From the NCBI GenBank assembly GCA_025331435.1, contig JAIWNI010000123.1:1-64000 (forward strand): a stretch of DNA of 64,000 nucleotides, given 5' to 3'. How positions within the stretch are numbered: position 1 is the first letter of the stretch; every line of letters begins with the position of its first letter. Source of the stretch: Choanephora cucurbitarum (lineage: Eukaryota; Mucoromycota; Mucoromycetes; Mucorales; Choanephoraceae). Both the position numbers and the translations under genes were made by a program. Below are positions 23,258 through 34,430 of the stretch, piece after piece. Below the pieces are notes generated by a model, which worked only from the letters and a program-made list of their open reading frames with translations, had not been told where the DNA came from and searched no databases.

Positions 23258-25124
23258 ATGAGTGACCAAGATTATACATCAAAAGCTGAAAAACAAGGAA
23301 GGCCTAATTTGCACTCATTAAGAGGAGATTATTTCATTCCAGAACTCGTCAAGAAAAAATTTGGGCTTGAGACATTACTAAAAACTAATGCAGCTTCTTG
23401 GACGAACCCAGAAGCCCTTATTGATGCATATTTTGTCAACTGCTTGACTTGGGAGCCTTCATGCGAAAAATTCTTTGAAGCATTATCAAACGGTTTGAGA
23501 AAATTTAGCGCTAGTGATTCTGAAACTCTCAAAGCAAGAAGTTACGCTCAGGAGGTGTCGAGTTTTATTATTTCTAAAGCGGTCGTCAATAAAGTCAAGG
23601 TGTATTATCAACTTATGGCAGCCAAAGCAGAATCAAAAAGACAAGAGGTTCTTGCCAAAATTCACGGTGAAGCCGCTGGTGCTGCCTTTGTTAGCGTGGG
23701 CGCAAACAATCTGAGAAAAAGGGCACTGGATCAAGTAATGTCTAATATAGGTGATTTATCGATCAGTCACTCTTAAAAATTTACTATGTTCTGTTTTAGC
23801 TTTTTGCTGAAGAAGAAATTCAAGATGATCCATCTCAAAACAAAGCTGTAAGTTTCTTCAAGCTTGTTGAAAATAAAATACTTTTAACTCATTTTTAATT
23901 GGCACAGTCCACACCAAAAACGACAAAGGAGACATCATTTGTCATCAATAAGGGTGGTCATTCGTATCAGCTTCACACACCTGTAAAAGAGTTTCTCCAT
24001 TCGCCTCAAAAACCAATCATTGAGGATGCTGACAGGCTCGCTTGCTCCAAGTATTTCGACCTACGTTTAAGTACAGATACAGTCAGTAGATGCAGTGATG
24101 ATCTGGAGAGAGAATATCAGGATCACATCAGAAAAATGAGAATCAATAGTTCATTAGTCGCGGTTTTAGGTGACAATTATGCCGAATTTATCAAGCACCT
24201 CTTTGACGTTAATATGTCGAACTTTTCTCAAGAGATTTTCAACATTGACCACAGCTCTTATGCCACTCCCGCCAACAGTACTTTTATTAACTACCTGAAG
24301 CAATCTTACAATGATTTATGTATTTGCTGGAGTGATACTCAAGATTATCAACAAAGTGGCGAAAGAACTCTCTTTTCCGAAGTATATCTACAACAGTTTA
24401 AGCTGTTTGCCAAAATGACAAAACTACTCTACTTCAAATGGATAGAAAAGAAAATGAATAATACAGATCATGTCTGGCTTGCTAAAAAGAATTATGTAAA
24501 GAAAGATGTACAACTGAAGCTACTTGATGGCACTGGAATCATGAAAAAGAATGGTGTCAATTTCTTGATGATAGAGTCGTCCGGGTAAGTTGATTATAGC
24601 TTGGAATGCGTCACATTGCATTTTTGACAAAATTGACTATATCTAGTGTTGGAGACGATATATATACACATACATTGGAAGATACGATAAAAAACCTGAA
24701 ACACGGTTCGGATTCGCTCGCAAGCATCTTGTGTGATTATCAATACTGCGACATAAACACCACTCAGAAACTTGTTGTTCTCACCTGTCAGATAATCAAA
24801 AACAAGCTTACAATCATGAAATACTCCCCTGGCAATTTATCAAAGTGGATTGCAGTTGAGGTCCGGTCATGCACAATACCGTTATCTTACGAGAATAGAA
24901 AGGATTCGATCAAGCTTTACGAGGCATTTGCTTATATTTACGTAAGTAAAGCATATAAAATGTATATTTCAAGCAACATTCTTATTTTACATTTGTCTCA
25001 GTTGACGCTTAAAGAACAAATCAAGGTTTATGATAAACTGGCGGATGAAAGGCTGGGCTTTACGATAGTCGAAGAAAAAAACATGGTCCGAAACTGTAAC
25101 TACTTTCTTGACGTCGATGAGTAA
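23258..25124 (+). CDS. orphan protein, probable expanded Mucorales family
   Basis: Five exons (23258-23734, 23800-23847, 23908-24584, 24647-24941, 25002-25124) join in frame and give 539 residues. I recognise no named domain. The N-terminal 170 residues are helical and polar. The middle has HVWLAKKNYVKKDVQLKLLD, then NGVNFLMIESSG and HTLEDTIKNLKHG. The Asp ... Glu-x-Ser ... Lys spacing is loosely like a degenerate PD-(D/E)XK nuclease core, but catalytic residues are not convincing. The ending RNCNYFLDVDE is hydrophilic. No signal peptide or membrane helix. It lies in a repeat-rich gene desert, as does the gene at 34593-36260, which may belong to the same broad clan. Function unknown. Confidence 0.75.
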
Positions 25125-26316
25125 AGTGAATTACCTCTATATCCTTATCAAACATACCCATCATCATATTATAGTTGATTGCCATTATTTTATAAGTAAT
25201 AAATAGGAGAAACATTTAAAAAATAAAAGAACAACTTTACTTTTGTTTTCTTTATTAGTAAAACACATTTCCAAAAAACACAAAAATAAGAGGGAAGGGG
25301 ACATAAGAATAGAAAATAGCAGGTATGCTCAGGATAAAGGGAGGACAGACCAGAGAGATAAATAAAAACTCGATTTTCGTTTCAGGTGTAACAGTTTGAC
25401 TTTGATGAATCGATAATACTAAATAGGCTGCGAAGCAAAATGAGTCTCCTTTCTTCGTTTATTAAAAGCAAGTCGAGGCCCATTATTTGGCAATACAAAA
25501 AAATCAAACTCTCACTCAATTCTAGTATCAATAAATACAGGTTTTTATAAGTAATTTCAACCTTCTAGTATGATACAAACATCACACTAGAGGGTGTTTA
25601 TGTAATCTAACTCGGTTTACCATTAAAATTATGTACAAATACTACATTAAAAAAAATTGGTCCTCAAATGCAAATCACTCTACTTCCAATCATGCAAAGC
25701 GCTTTGAGAGAAAGAAAATAGAGCAGAAGCGTATTGTGTAACTCTTTTTAGATTTTACATGTCAAAAACTAGTCTAGGCTGTTTTTGTATTCATTGTAAT
25801 AGCAGGCATAGTTCATGTATTCTTCTCTTATATACCAAGGAAAAGAAACAATATAATCGGCCAAAATCAATACATGCAAGATAAAGCTTATCTTCTCTTT
25901 ATTTTAAAACAGCTTCGAGGCTGAAGCATTGCTCAGTCAGTCTTTGAAAATGAAGCAGTTGAATTGCAAGGATATTTATAATGAAAACACAATGAATGTC
26001 TTACACTGCAATATTTTTTTGTGTATATGAGAAAACTCTTTAGATGGGAGAATATCTCTATTTGATAGATTGTCTCTCTATTTCTCCAAAAAAGAACCAA
26101 AGTGTTTTCTCGAGGGGGAAAAGGAAAAAACCATAAAAAAAGCCTCTTTAGAGAGCAAAAGAGGAAGATGCTCCAATCCAAAAAGGGTTGAAAAAGATAG
26201 TATTTCAGTAAATATGTTACAATATGAACAAATTGACAAAAGCAATAGCAGAAACAAGACAGTTACAGGGTGCCGTACAGTGACTTTATATTTTAAAGAG
26301 TTTCAAAAAGCTTATA
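25125..26316. other. gene-poor interval
   Basis: No coding region supported. The 92-codon frame at 26070-26348 runs into the MITE and is not credible. Sequence is AT-rich and looks unique. Confidence 0.4.
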
Positions 26317-26471
26317 CAGTCATCCTCCGATTTAGGGAACGGTCTTGAGGGAACCGAAGTTGGTTTAATGCTGAATATTCTCTGCTATTGCTTTGAGAAA
26401 TAGGGAACGACTTTGATTTAGGGAACAGTGTCGAGGGAACCAAAACCGTTCCTTAAATCGGGGGATGACTG
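26317..26471. mobile_element. MITE with pogo/Tigger-like termini, copy 2
   Basis: A 155-bp relative of the 15353-15538 element, flanked by TA (26315-26316 and 26472-26473). It begins CAGTCATCCTCCGATTTAGG and ends with the inverse. Internal GATTTAGGGAAC words are shared with copy 1. It is 31 bp shorter and several positions differ, so the copies are not a direct recent duplication. Confidence 0.9.
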
Positions 26472-26861
26472 TAGAATAAAAGAAACGATGACCGAGTGTA
26501 ACATTATGTTGTAGGAAATCCGCTCTAATATTGCCAATTGTATCATATCTTGAGTGAGCCTTGATTACCCTAAAAAAGATAGAACATGTAATATTAGGAT
26601 GAAAGATTCTTAAAAAAAAACCTGATCAGGTAAACAATCTACTTACTTAGTGGTCTCAAGGCACCTGGTTTTACTAGCAGTCAGTTCCATGTCTATCACT
26701 TCTCACTCAACCAACACGAAAAGTGGTATACTCCTAGTTCACATAACGCTAAACTCTCTCTTTCATTGAGATATAGTCTAAATTCTAGTGTAAGAAATAA
26801 TTGTTTTTAGATATATCATTTAAAGATTGTTGCATCAAGGTTTCAAACATCAAACACTGAT

Positions 26862-26996
26862 AAAATTAGGAGATGCAAACGACATTAGTACTTTCATTCA
26901 GTATATCCGGCTGTGCTGTTTTGGTCTTCATAACCTCATTTTAGCCTTCGGATGTGCCAAATGGAAATGCTAATACCGTTTGCATCTCCTAATTTT
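26862..26996. mobile_element. small palindromic element (candidate MITE)
   Basis: Inverted repeats of 27 bp, 25 of 27 matching (AAAATTAGGAGATGCAAACG...ATTAG at 26862-26888 and its inverse at 26970-26996), enclose about 80 bp with no ORF. Clean target duplications are not visible because both flanks are A- or T-rich. It could also be a hairpin RNA gene. Only one copy is in the window. Confidence 0.55.
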
Positions 26997-27542
26997 TTTC
27001 AATGAAAAAGAAAAGTACTCTCTTGTCAGCTCTACACTTTTTAATTAGCAAACATCTTATTATGTGTCCTACTTCAATGGGATTTGGATCATTTGCTTAC
27101 TTTTTTGTTAGTATTCTATCATAAAATAACTAGCTAAAACAAGTTAGGTACTGAAGTTGACTAGTTATTTGATTCATACTGAGAGATGAAATATCAATTT
27201 GTTTTAACATTAGCTACAGAAAATCATGATTTTGTAGTTCGAAGCCAGCCATCTTTTAACAGTATTCTTGTAATCATCTCATAACTCTTTGCCTTTACTG
27301 TAACAAGAAATCTGTATGAACCTTATGCCTCTCTTTCTTAAGCAAGTCAAAGACAATTTGGCCCTGAAGAAATTTCAGTAACGCTATTTGAAATTTAAAG
27401 TTCATCTTTTACTTTTCGGATCTGATACATTTACTTTATCTGCATTATCTTTGTTGGGGCAGATTTGTTATTATTTTCTTTTTCAACCTCTTTACCTTCT
27501 TTCTTTCTCTTTTTTGAACTTTCTGTCCATTTTTTCTAGAGA
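26997..27542. other. upstream region of the SNF4 gene
   Basis: No gene seen. The last 70 bases are pyrimidine-rich and end CTAG at 27537-27540, just before the SNF4 ATG. This looks like a 3' splice site, so a 5' UTR intron or an extra small coding exon may lie upstream. Confidence 0.45.
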
Positions 27543-28584
27543 ATGAACGAATTCTTGAAACAACATACATGCTATGATGTCTTGCCTATCAGTTTTAAAC
27601 TTGTTGTCTTCGACACCCAATTGACTGTAAAGAAAGCGCTTAGTATACTTGTACAGAATGGTAAGGTAGTGTTTCATCTATCGAGAACACGGCCCATTTA
27701 AATAAAAAGACCACTAGGAATTGTATCGGCACCTCTTTGGTCAAGTGAGAAACAGGAATATGCAGGCATGCTGACAGTCAGCGACTTTATCAGTCTCATT
27801 CAATATTATTACACAAACCCCAAACTTCAACAAGAAATTGATCATTTACGTATCTATCAATTGACAAAACAAGACATGACACTAAGCGCGCATCCAAAAA
27901 CTACCTTATTTGATGCAGCTGTCTTGATGTCTCAGACAAGAGCCCACCGAATTCCTTTAATCAATCATGGCCAGACTACGATGATTGTCAGTATTCTAAC
28001 GCAGTATCGATTCTTGAAGTTCATTGCCAGCAACTTCAAGCAAAGCGAAACTCTAAAGACGCCTTTAGCTGAACTCAAGATAGGTACTTATGGATCTCAT
28101 GTGGCTACTGCTTCTATGTCTACACCTGTCATACAAATCATTCAATTATTGGCTAATTTGAATATCAGTGCAGTCCCTATTGTGGATGAAAACGGAACCG
28201 TATTGAATCTATATGATACTATTGATGTTATGGTAAGAGCTTGTCTTTTCACTCATTTTTTTCGGTCTGTGCTAACATGGTACACTAGAGTCTTGTTCGA
28301 TCTGAAAAATATAGTGGACTTGACTTACCTGTAAGCGAAATATTAAAATCAAGGCCAAAAGTAAAGAGCAACTATTTAGTAGTTAGACTTATAATTCTCA
28401 CTGTTTTTTCTGCTAGGACTATCCTGGTGTATGTACATGTACTTTAAATGATACTTTGTATTCCATATTCAAGACAATTCGAAGAAAACGAGTGTATCGC
28501 CTTGTTGTGATAGAGCCTGAAACATTCAAATTAATAGGGTTGCTTAGCTTATCAGATATCTTGGGACATATTGTCACACTTTAG
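27543..28584 (+). CDS. SNF4: SNF4, AMP-activated kinase gamma subunit
   Basis: Exons 27543-27660, 27718-28232, 28289-28360 and 28417-28584 give 290 residues in frame. Four CBS motifs are readable: [86 protein letters not shown]; and [26 protein letters not shown]. The segment SAPLW follows the first CBS start as in yeast Snf4. Gamma subunits bind AMP/ADP/ATP and control Snf1 kinase during glucose shortage. The model is about 30 residues shorter at the N-terminus than yeast Snf4. A splice-acceptor-like CTAG lies right before the ATG, so a further upstream coding exon is possible. Convergent with the XRCC4-like gene. Confidence 0.94.
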
Positions 28585-28636
28585 AACAACTTTTTTTTAG
28601 TATAATACACAATGTACATGTCATGAAAAAAGAAGA

Positions 28637-28650
28637 GGGGGGGGGGGGGG
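28637..28650. repeat. homopolymer run of 14 G
   Basis: Fourteen consecutive G between the convergent SNF4 and XRCC4-like genes. A shorter run of 11 G is at 44992-45002. Length may be unreliable in sequencing. Confidence 0.8.
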
Positions 28651-28663
28651 TATCATGTATGAG

Positions 28664-29670
28664 TTAACGAACAGTTTGTGGGCAATCAATTCCATCATCA
28701 GAAAAGTCAGAGTCATCTTCATGGCTTAATGTTAAACTGGCTGATTTAACTTTTGTCTGTGAACTGATTTCAAGCGATTCAACCAGCGGTTTGGATTGAA
28801 TTTCTTGTTTTATCTCCAGACTCGCTTGTGTTGTTCGTCTTTTGCTTGATCGTTTATATTCATCTTTATAGGCCTTCGTCTTTCGTTTTTTCGAGTTGAG
28901 AAGATTGGTAAATTTGTCGAGCACAATGAATTTACTTTGATTCGTCTTGGTTGTCATGGCTTCAATGGTTTCCTTGTATTCGTTACATGTCTTTTCAATA
29001 TCTAGAATGCGCTGTTGTAAAGCTCGATTTGCTTCCTAACATAAATAACCATAAGTATTGTCTCCCATCCGTACTCTGATCATCTTACAATGCAAACACG
29101 AGAAGCAATAGTACAATGCTTAAACCAATTTTGATGCAATTCGTCTTTTTCTGTTGGTGCTACCTTCTCAAGTAGAAATGTACCGGCTGTTAAAGCAACA
29201 TCACCATCATAAGTTCTTAATTTCATCTAATAATGATAAAGATCAATAGTCATAGCAACAGCAGTCAATATAAAAACTACCTGAAGCTTCTCTTCCTCTT
29301 CTGTGTATCTAGATACCCTCCATTCAAGTCGATCGCCACAGACAGACTGTTCGCCCTGAAGTGCAGCTGTAAGAACAGCATCTCTATGATCTTCAGTCAG
29401 TGCATTGCTCACTTGAAATCGTTCAAGTAAAAGATTTCGAGTAACTAAAGAAAAAGGAAGAATTAGGCACTAATAGCTACTAAAATCATTTTCTTACGTT
29501 TTACCTTTACAGCTCCAATAGTCAACGAGATTGGTAATTGTAACAAGACAATAATCCAAGTCAGATTCGCTTTCCTTGTTAAGCTCAATCTTGTTTCCAA
29601 ACCATTCCGACTGAATGTGAAATGTTTCTTTCTCTGTCACAGAATCGTAGAACGAATACAAATGGACCAT
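28664..29670 (-). CDS. XRCC4-like non-homologous end-joining protein (Lif1 counterpart)
   Basis: Four exons (29670-29505, 29444-29281, 29226-29089, 29035-28664) give 279 residues. The N-terminal 120 residues form the XRCC4 head by pattern (DCLVTITN-type LDYCLVTITNLVDYW, then LTEDHRDAVLTAALQGE and RLEWRVSRYTEEEEKLQMKL). A long coiled coil follows (EANRALQQRILDIEKTCNEYKETIEAM) and then KFIVLDKFTNLLNSKKRKTKAYKDE, matching the XRCC4 region that binds DNA ligase IV (human FILVLNEKKTKIR). The tail is charged with acidic and basic clusters. Role: scaffold for ligase IV in double-strand-break repair in the nucleus. Sequence identity to animal XRCC4 is low, so the call rests on domain order and these two patches. 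Confidence 0.75.
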
Positions 29671-30699
29671 ATTATTGTGAAGGAAAAAGAAAGAAGAAAA
29701 AAGAATCAACACTACATAGAGCAATAGTTTCTAGTAGCAACATTCTTTCTGGTTTCGCTTCAAGTCTGAATTTCAAATAAACCTGAATTGACTTTTTTTT
29801 TGGGGGAGTGGGGGAGACTAAGTTAGTAGCGCTTTCCAGGGCTATATAAGACGCAAACCGTGTATATGATATATGCACAATTATGTTAAATTAAGGAATC
29901 TAATCTTTGCTTTGGTAAACCTCATTCAGATGTAGCCAACAGCTCTAAGTACGGTTTGTTCTCTTTGGAGCATCTTTATGTAAAGGAGGGGCATTTTTCT
30001 TATTATTGCATTGAAGTTGGCTACCTTGTTTAAAGGATTTCTGCTAAATTAAAGTTCTAGAAACAATGTTACAGGCAAATCCTAATTGGACACTATATTG
30101 ATTGTTGCTGATCATTACACGATATTAGCTTCAAATAAAGCTGTTTATATATTAATTGACCTATTATGGTTATTAGCTTAGTTAGAAAGATGAAAGTTCA
30201 TGAGGCCTCTATTTTTTCATTGTCAGTTCTATTGTTTATGGAAAAAAAAGAAAGTTTCCCATTGTCTGGTCAAGAAAATCACTGTAGTTCAAATACATGA
30301 TCCAGATACAGAAACAAGCTACCGTTCTGACCAAAGCAATGTTTGTCCTGTGTCTTAAGCATTGACAGAAGAAATCTGCCTGTTTCATTTGATGTATGTG
30401 TGTTTAGGAACCCAACTCATCAACAAAGTGGAATTAATAAATTCGACCAATTGGAGTTTGAATATTTATTTGAAAGTAACCCAGCGTTTTTTTTTCTGCA
30501 CTGTATTCCAAAATCAAAAGGATATCACTTTCCTTTTTCTTCTTTTTCTTCTGCTTATTATAGACTTTTTATTACTCAAATATACCACATTCCCCCTCCT
30601 TCCTTCCTTTCCTTCTTTTCTTCTCGAAAACAAGCTTCGGGAAAGAAAGAATACTTAGAGACACGAATATACATATATATATATACACACAAAATCAGA
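29671..30699. other. divergent intergenic region, 1 kb
   Basis: Contains the promoters of the XRCC4-like gene (left) and the fucosyltransferase-like gene (right). A T-run followed by GGGGGAGTGGGGGAG (29788-29815) and CT-rich and TA-repeat tracts near 30535-30690 are the only notable features. The open frame from 30343 upstream of the chosen ATG is low-complexity and starts with a non-ATG codon. Confidence 0.5.
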
Positions 30700-32160
30700 A
30701 TGTGGATTAAAAATAGAAAAGCATCAGTGGCTTTATTAAGCATATTAGTGGCAAGTCTGGTCTCCACTCTTTACTATTTATTTGTACAGCAGTCCTCTTT
30801 CAACAGAAAAGAAAAGTATCTGGCATATTTACCCCACTCTGGCCTATCCAATCAACGTATTGAACTAGCTAACGCTTTGCTGCTGGCTGCTATTCTGAAA
30901 AGAACACTTATTGTGCCACCAGCATTCTTGGGTAGTGTTGTTGGGTGGATGCCGATGGAGCAACTACTTGATCATCTTAACTGGTTGACAACACCCAAAG
31001 ATTTCGAGTCCATCTGTCAACCACCTACACCTGGTCAGATCTCAAGTTATTTGCAACGGAGTAAGTGTGCTGAATATAACCAGTTTGCCGCTATACCATG
31101 GCACCAATTACACGACTTTAGCCAGCTTGAGCCTTACGTCAAGGTCAAATTCACAGATACAGTATCATTTGATCTACTACAGCGCGACCTTGGTGTAGAT
31201 GACAGTGATACCTTTGTTCATCGGGATGAGCACCTGTACGACTGGAGATTGTATGAAGATATCGAGGAAGCCAACCGCATATTGAATAATGGATCCAACT
31301 TTATTGATTCCTTTACTGATAGAAAGTTTTACAAGATATTTACACCACAGCACTGGCAAAAGAGAAAGGAAACGTTGTTGTTTTTGGGAGGTATATTTGG
31401 GTCTACTCGAATGAATATGGCTAAGCCAGAACATATTGAATTGCAACGATTGATTACTTCAGCACTTCATTATCGTCTTGATACACCGCTAGGAGAGACA
31501 GTAGCCAACATTGTTCAACATTTAGGCGGAAAGGCCACATTTAATGCTGTTCACTTTCGACTAAGAGATATTCCATTTCGCAAGTATGCTACTGACAACT
31601 TGCATCAATTTGAACGCAACATGTCTATTGCCACTGGTATACCTGTGCCACCCTTACCCCCCTTTGATGAATTTGGCGTTCTGACAAGCTTACCTAAGCC
31701 TCCTCCTCCTCCTGCTCATCCTATCTACATTGATCCACAACACAACCTTAGCTTACCGCCTTGGTCTAATTTGTGTGAGAATGTATCGCCTGATTTTAGG
31801 GTCTCGATGGAACATGTTGGATCAAGAGCTGTTGTGTATATTGCTACAGATCACAAAGACATTCGAGGCGAAAACAGTAGGCTGCTGGAATGGTTTGATT
31901 ACTTTCCCTGCACCTTGACACTGAATGATATACCAAATGAGTTAATGGATCCATTAGACGCTATGCATTGTATGTTTAGCCCCAACAAATCTCTCAAATC
32001 ATACCTGATACCACTGGTGGATGCCATGGTGGCAGCACACGCAAGAAGAATTTTCACTACACCTCGGTCTACCTTCTCCAAGTACATTGGAGAATTGAAC
32101 GAGGCTTGGGTCTTAAGAGAACAAGGATACAATCTTTCTTCATTTTATCTTTACGAATAA
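30700..32160 (+). CDS. O-fucosyltransferase-like type II membrane glycosyltransferase
   Basis: Single exon of 486 residues from ATG 30700. A short basic cytosolic tail (MWIKNRKAS) and one signal-anchor helix (VALLSILVASLVSTLYYLFV) give a Golgi/ER type II topology. The lumenal part begins YLAYLPHSGLSNQRIELANALLLAAILKRTLIVPPAFLG, the GDP-fucose O-fucosyltransferase fold start, contains HFRLRDIPF (the His-x-Arg nucleotide-sugar motif), and VVYIATDHKD, and ends with ARRIFTTPRSTFSKYIGEL. A proline-rich loop (LPKPPPPPAHP) lies in between. The family transfers fucose or related sugars to proteins; donor and acceptor are not known here. The longer frame upstream lacks an ATG and reads low-complexity UTR. 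Confidence 0.85.
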   Translation: MWIKNRKASVALLSILVASLVSTLYYLFVQQSSFNRKEKYLAYLPHSGLSNQRIELANALLLAAILKRTLIVPPAFLGSVVGWMPMEQLLDHLNWLTTPKDFESICQPPTPGQISSYLQRSKCAEYNQFAAIPWHQLHDFSQLEPYVKVKFTDTVSFDLLQRDLGVDDSDTFVHRDEHLYDWRLYEDIEEANRILNNGSNFIDSFTDRKFYKIFTPQHWQKRKETLLFLGGIFGSTRMNMAKPEHIELQRLITSALHYRLDTPLGETVANIVQHLGGKATFNAVHFRLRDIPFRKYATDNLHQFERNMSIATGIPVPPLPPFDEFGVLTSLPKPPPPPAHPIYIDPQHNLSLPPWSNLCENVSPDFRVSMEHVGSRAVVYIATDHKDIRGENSRLLEWFDYFPCTLTLNDIPNELMDPLDAMHCMFSPNKSLKSYLIPLVDAMVAAHARRIFTTPRSTFSKYIGELNEAWVLREQGYNLSSFYLYE

Positions 32161-32630
32161 ATTTACTATTATCTCATCAACTACATAAATAAAATTCAAT
32201 GTAAATCCGCAAGTAGTTGAAGCTCGCAAAGTGTGGGTATATAATTACACAACATTTAAAGCAGTTAAGGCCTAGTATCACAATCTGTGTGTGTGGATCT
32301 CTTTCAGAATAAACGTTCTGAATTGAAAACACTTGTCATCTAAGAAAAAAAAAAAGAATTTTTTTTATCTCAATCGAACTCGATTTTGTAAAGGAAAGGA
32401 ATAAATTGATGAAGAAATTCTTTTTCGTTAATCATAAACGGTAGATCATCAACAGAAAGATCTGCATGATAACTTTGATCATCTTTGTCTCAGTGGTAAT
32501 AAAATCGCCTCTTATGAATTGTCGTACTTATCCTTTCTATTTTCTTCATAATTGCACTCAATCTCCATTGCACAGATGAGCAATCCTGCACTTCGGATTA
32601 TTTCATTTTTGCTTTAGTGAAGAGCTGATA
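32161..32630. other. intergenic, left flank of the large inverted-repeat element
   Basis: No gene seen. The last two bases (TA, 32629-32630) are the left target duplication of the 4.7-kb element. Confidence 0.5.
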
Positions 32631-33469
32631 CAGTGAGAACGGTAAATTTTGTCACTTTGAGAAAATTAAATGTCCGTAATCAAAAAATAAATGTCACTTT
32701 CCAAAAAATTAATGGCACTAAGCTGAAAATGAATGTCCCTTTATGTCTAAAAACTTTGTCCTTTTGAAATAAAAGAAATGTCACAATAAGTTAAGTAAAA
32801 TTGACCTGAAAATGATATGTATTTTCTGATTTCACTAAAAGTTGCTTGTAATTAAATGCAAAATGCTCACATTTTAAAGCAGATTTTGAAAAAGGAAAGA
32901 TGTGCTGAGGATTCATTAATACATATTTTGATATGAACAGACACAAATTTTCTAGCATGTTCTTGCTCACTTGATGCTAATCATTTTGAGCGAAAGAAAC
33001 GGTGACGGAGACGGTAAACTGTTTGGTCATTTCCCTCCTCTTCTTCTGATTGTAGCATGTCCACTCAAAATTGTAAATAAACAAATTAATGTCTTCGATT
33101 GTATATTATATAATTCAAAGTATAACACTTTTATATCTAAAAAGATGGTCTACTCAGAACTCTACTTTATTAAAACATTTAATAATTTGACGTTTTGAAT
33201 GATTAGCGAATCCGTATAATACGGTTGGAGGTCATGGCTTCGCCTTAAAAAAAAATCATTTGAGTTCACTTTTCAATAAACTACATAAGCACACTTTGGA
33301 TCCCAGCCAAGCTCGATGTTTATTTTTTCATTAGGCCATAGTTTGTTTTGGTGGTAGCAGTTGCATTATTCTAAACTCGCTTTTGTTGCCGTCGAAATTC
33401 TTCAAGATTAAGCGCCTAATCCAAGTTTATTGTATTTGACATGTTTTCGGTTATGTTTCTTCCCGTTCT
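32631..33469 (+). repeat. left 839-bp terminal inverted repeat
   Basis: Pairs base for base with 36529-37367. Contains the GTCAC-type motif array near its outer end and a 75-codon open frame that also appears in the other arm; being inside a repeat without other support, that frame is not called a gene. Confidence 0.95.
32648..32784. promoter_or_regulatory. subterminal iteron array, left arm
   Basis: AATGTCMCTTT-like motifs have the G of GTC or GGC at 32651, 32672, 32693, 32714, 32735, 32758 and 32780, spacings of 21, 21, 21, 21, 23 and 22 bp. Two helical turns between sites would put all of them on one face of the DNA. Probably binding sites for the element's mobilising protein; inferred. 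Confidence 0.7.
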
Positions 33470-33752
33470 ACATGTAGGGGAATTAATGAGGCAACAATGG
33501 ATTATCCATTATTTTCCAAAACTTTTTATAATAAACGAACACATATGACATGATCTGATTTGTTGGTCTGTATATAACTTGCTTCTTCACAATTCAATAA
33601 GTCAGAGAGGATGGGAATATACCGATTTGTTTTCAACATATGCAAAGTGCCTTGAAAAGATTCATAACAGAGGGTCATTTGTTGGTAATATAAAGAAGTG
33701 TTCCTAAATGTTATATTTGATTAGAATGTACAGCGCAAATATTAAAGTCCTA

Positions 33753-34248
33753 GTTCAAATCTCTAGAAACCCTTCTCCGGGTAATGTCAAAGGTCCTGCA
33801 CCTAAGCAAAACGCAAGGGAGAAAGTATCGGGAACCTGTGCTAAAACCAATCACACTGAGCTACTTACATATCAATATATATCTTATTTACTTTGGGGGT
33901 CGAACAATTAAGTTTAACGCAGGCCGCAATAAATAAGTTATGATAGCAGGGTAAGCAGTTTCAGTATAGCGACTGGTGGTAGCTGTGGTTGCAAGCGCAT
34001 TCTAGAAACATAAAGAACCTTTCTCCGGGTAATGTCAAAGGTCCTGCACCTAAGCAAAACGCAAGGGAGAAAGTATCGGGAACCTGTGCTAAAACCAATC
34101 ACACTGAGCTACTTACATATCAATATATATCTTATTTACTTTGGGGGTCGAACAATTAAGTTTAACGCAGGCCGCAATAAATAAGTTATGATAGCAGGGT
34201 AAGCAGTTTCAGTATAGTGACTGGTGGTAGCTGTGGTTGCAAGCGCAT
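33753..34248. repeat. tandem duplication, two units of about 248 bp, inside the element
   Basis: TTCTCCGGGTAATGTCAAAG at 33773 recurs at 34021 and GCAAGCGCAT at 33991 recurs at 34239, the same offset of 248. Copies differ at very few positions apart from a short difference at the junction near 34001-34015. No coding function seen. Confidence 0.88.
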
Positions 34249-34399
34249 CTTTATGCCCATTTGAACTAGATGTACAATCATACTTAACTTTTTTAAAATC
34301 TTTTCCTTAAATCTACACGACATATTCATTTCAACTGCTGAATGGCGCACAAAATGTAAAAAGAATTATTCTGCGTTTATTTAGCAAAAATGTTTACGT

Positions 34400-34430
34400 T
34401 TCTACACAAAAAAAAAAAAAAAAAAAAAAA
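34400..34430 (+). mobile_element. minimal poly(A) retro-insertion
   Basis: Only TTCTACAC plus 23 A lie between direct repeats of at least 9 bp (TGTTTACGT at 34391-34399 and 34431-34439, extendable by five A). It has the shape of a target-primed reverse-transcription event that copied almost nothing beyond the tail. Confidence 0.65.

Noticed and set aside
30343..30699. N-terminal extension of the fucosyltransferase-like gene
   Set aside because: No in-frame ATG start; composition is CT- and TA-rich untranslated sequence, and the downstream ATG gives a proper signal anchor.
32971..33198. 75-codon frame present in both arms of the 4.7-kb element
   Set aside because: Identity follows from the inverted repeat itself; no domain, promoter or independent conservation seen.
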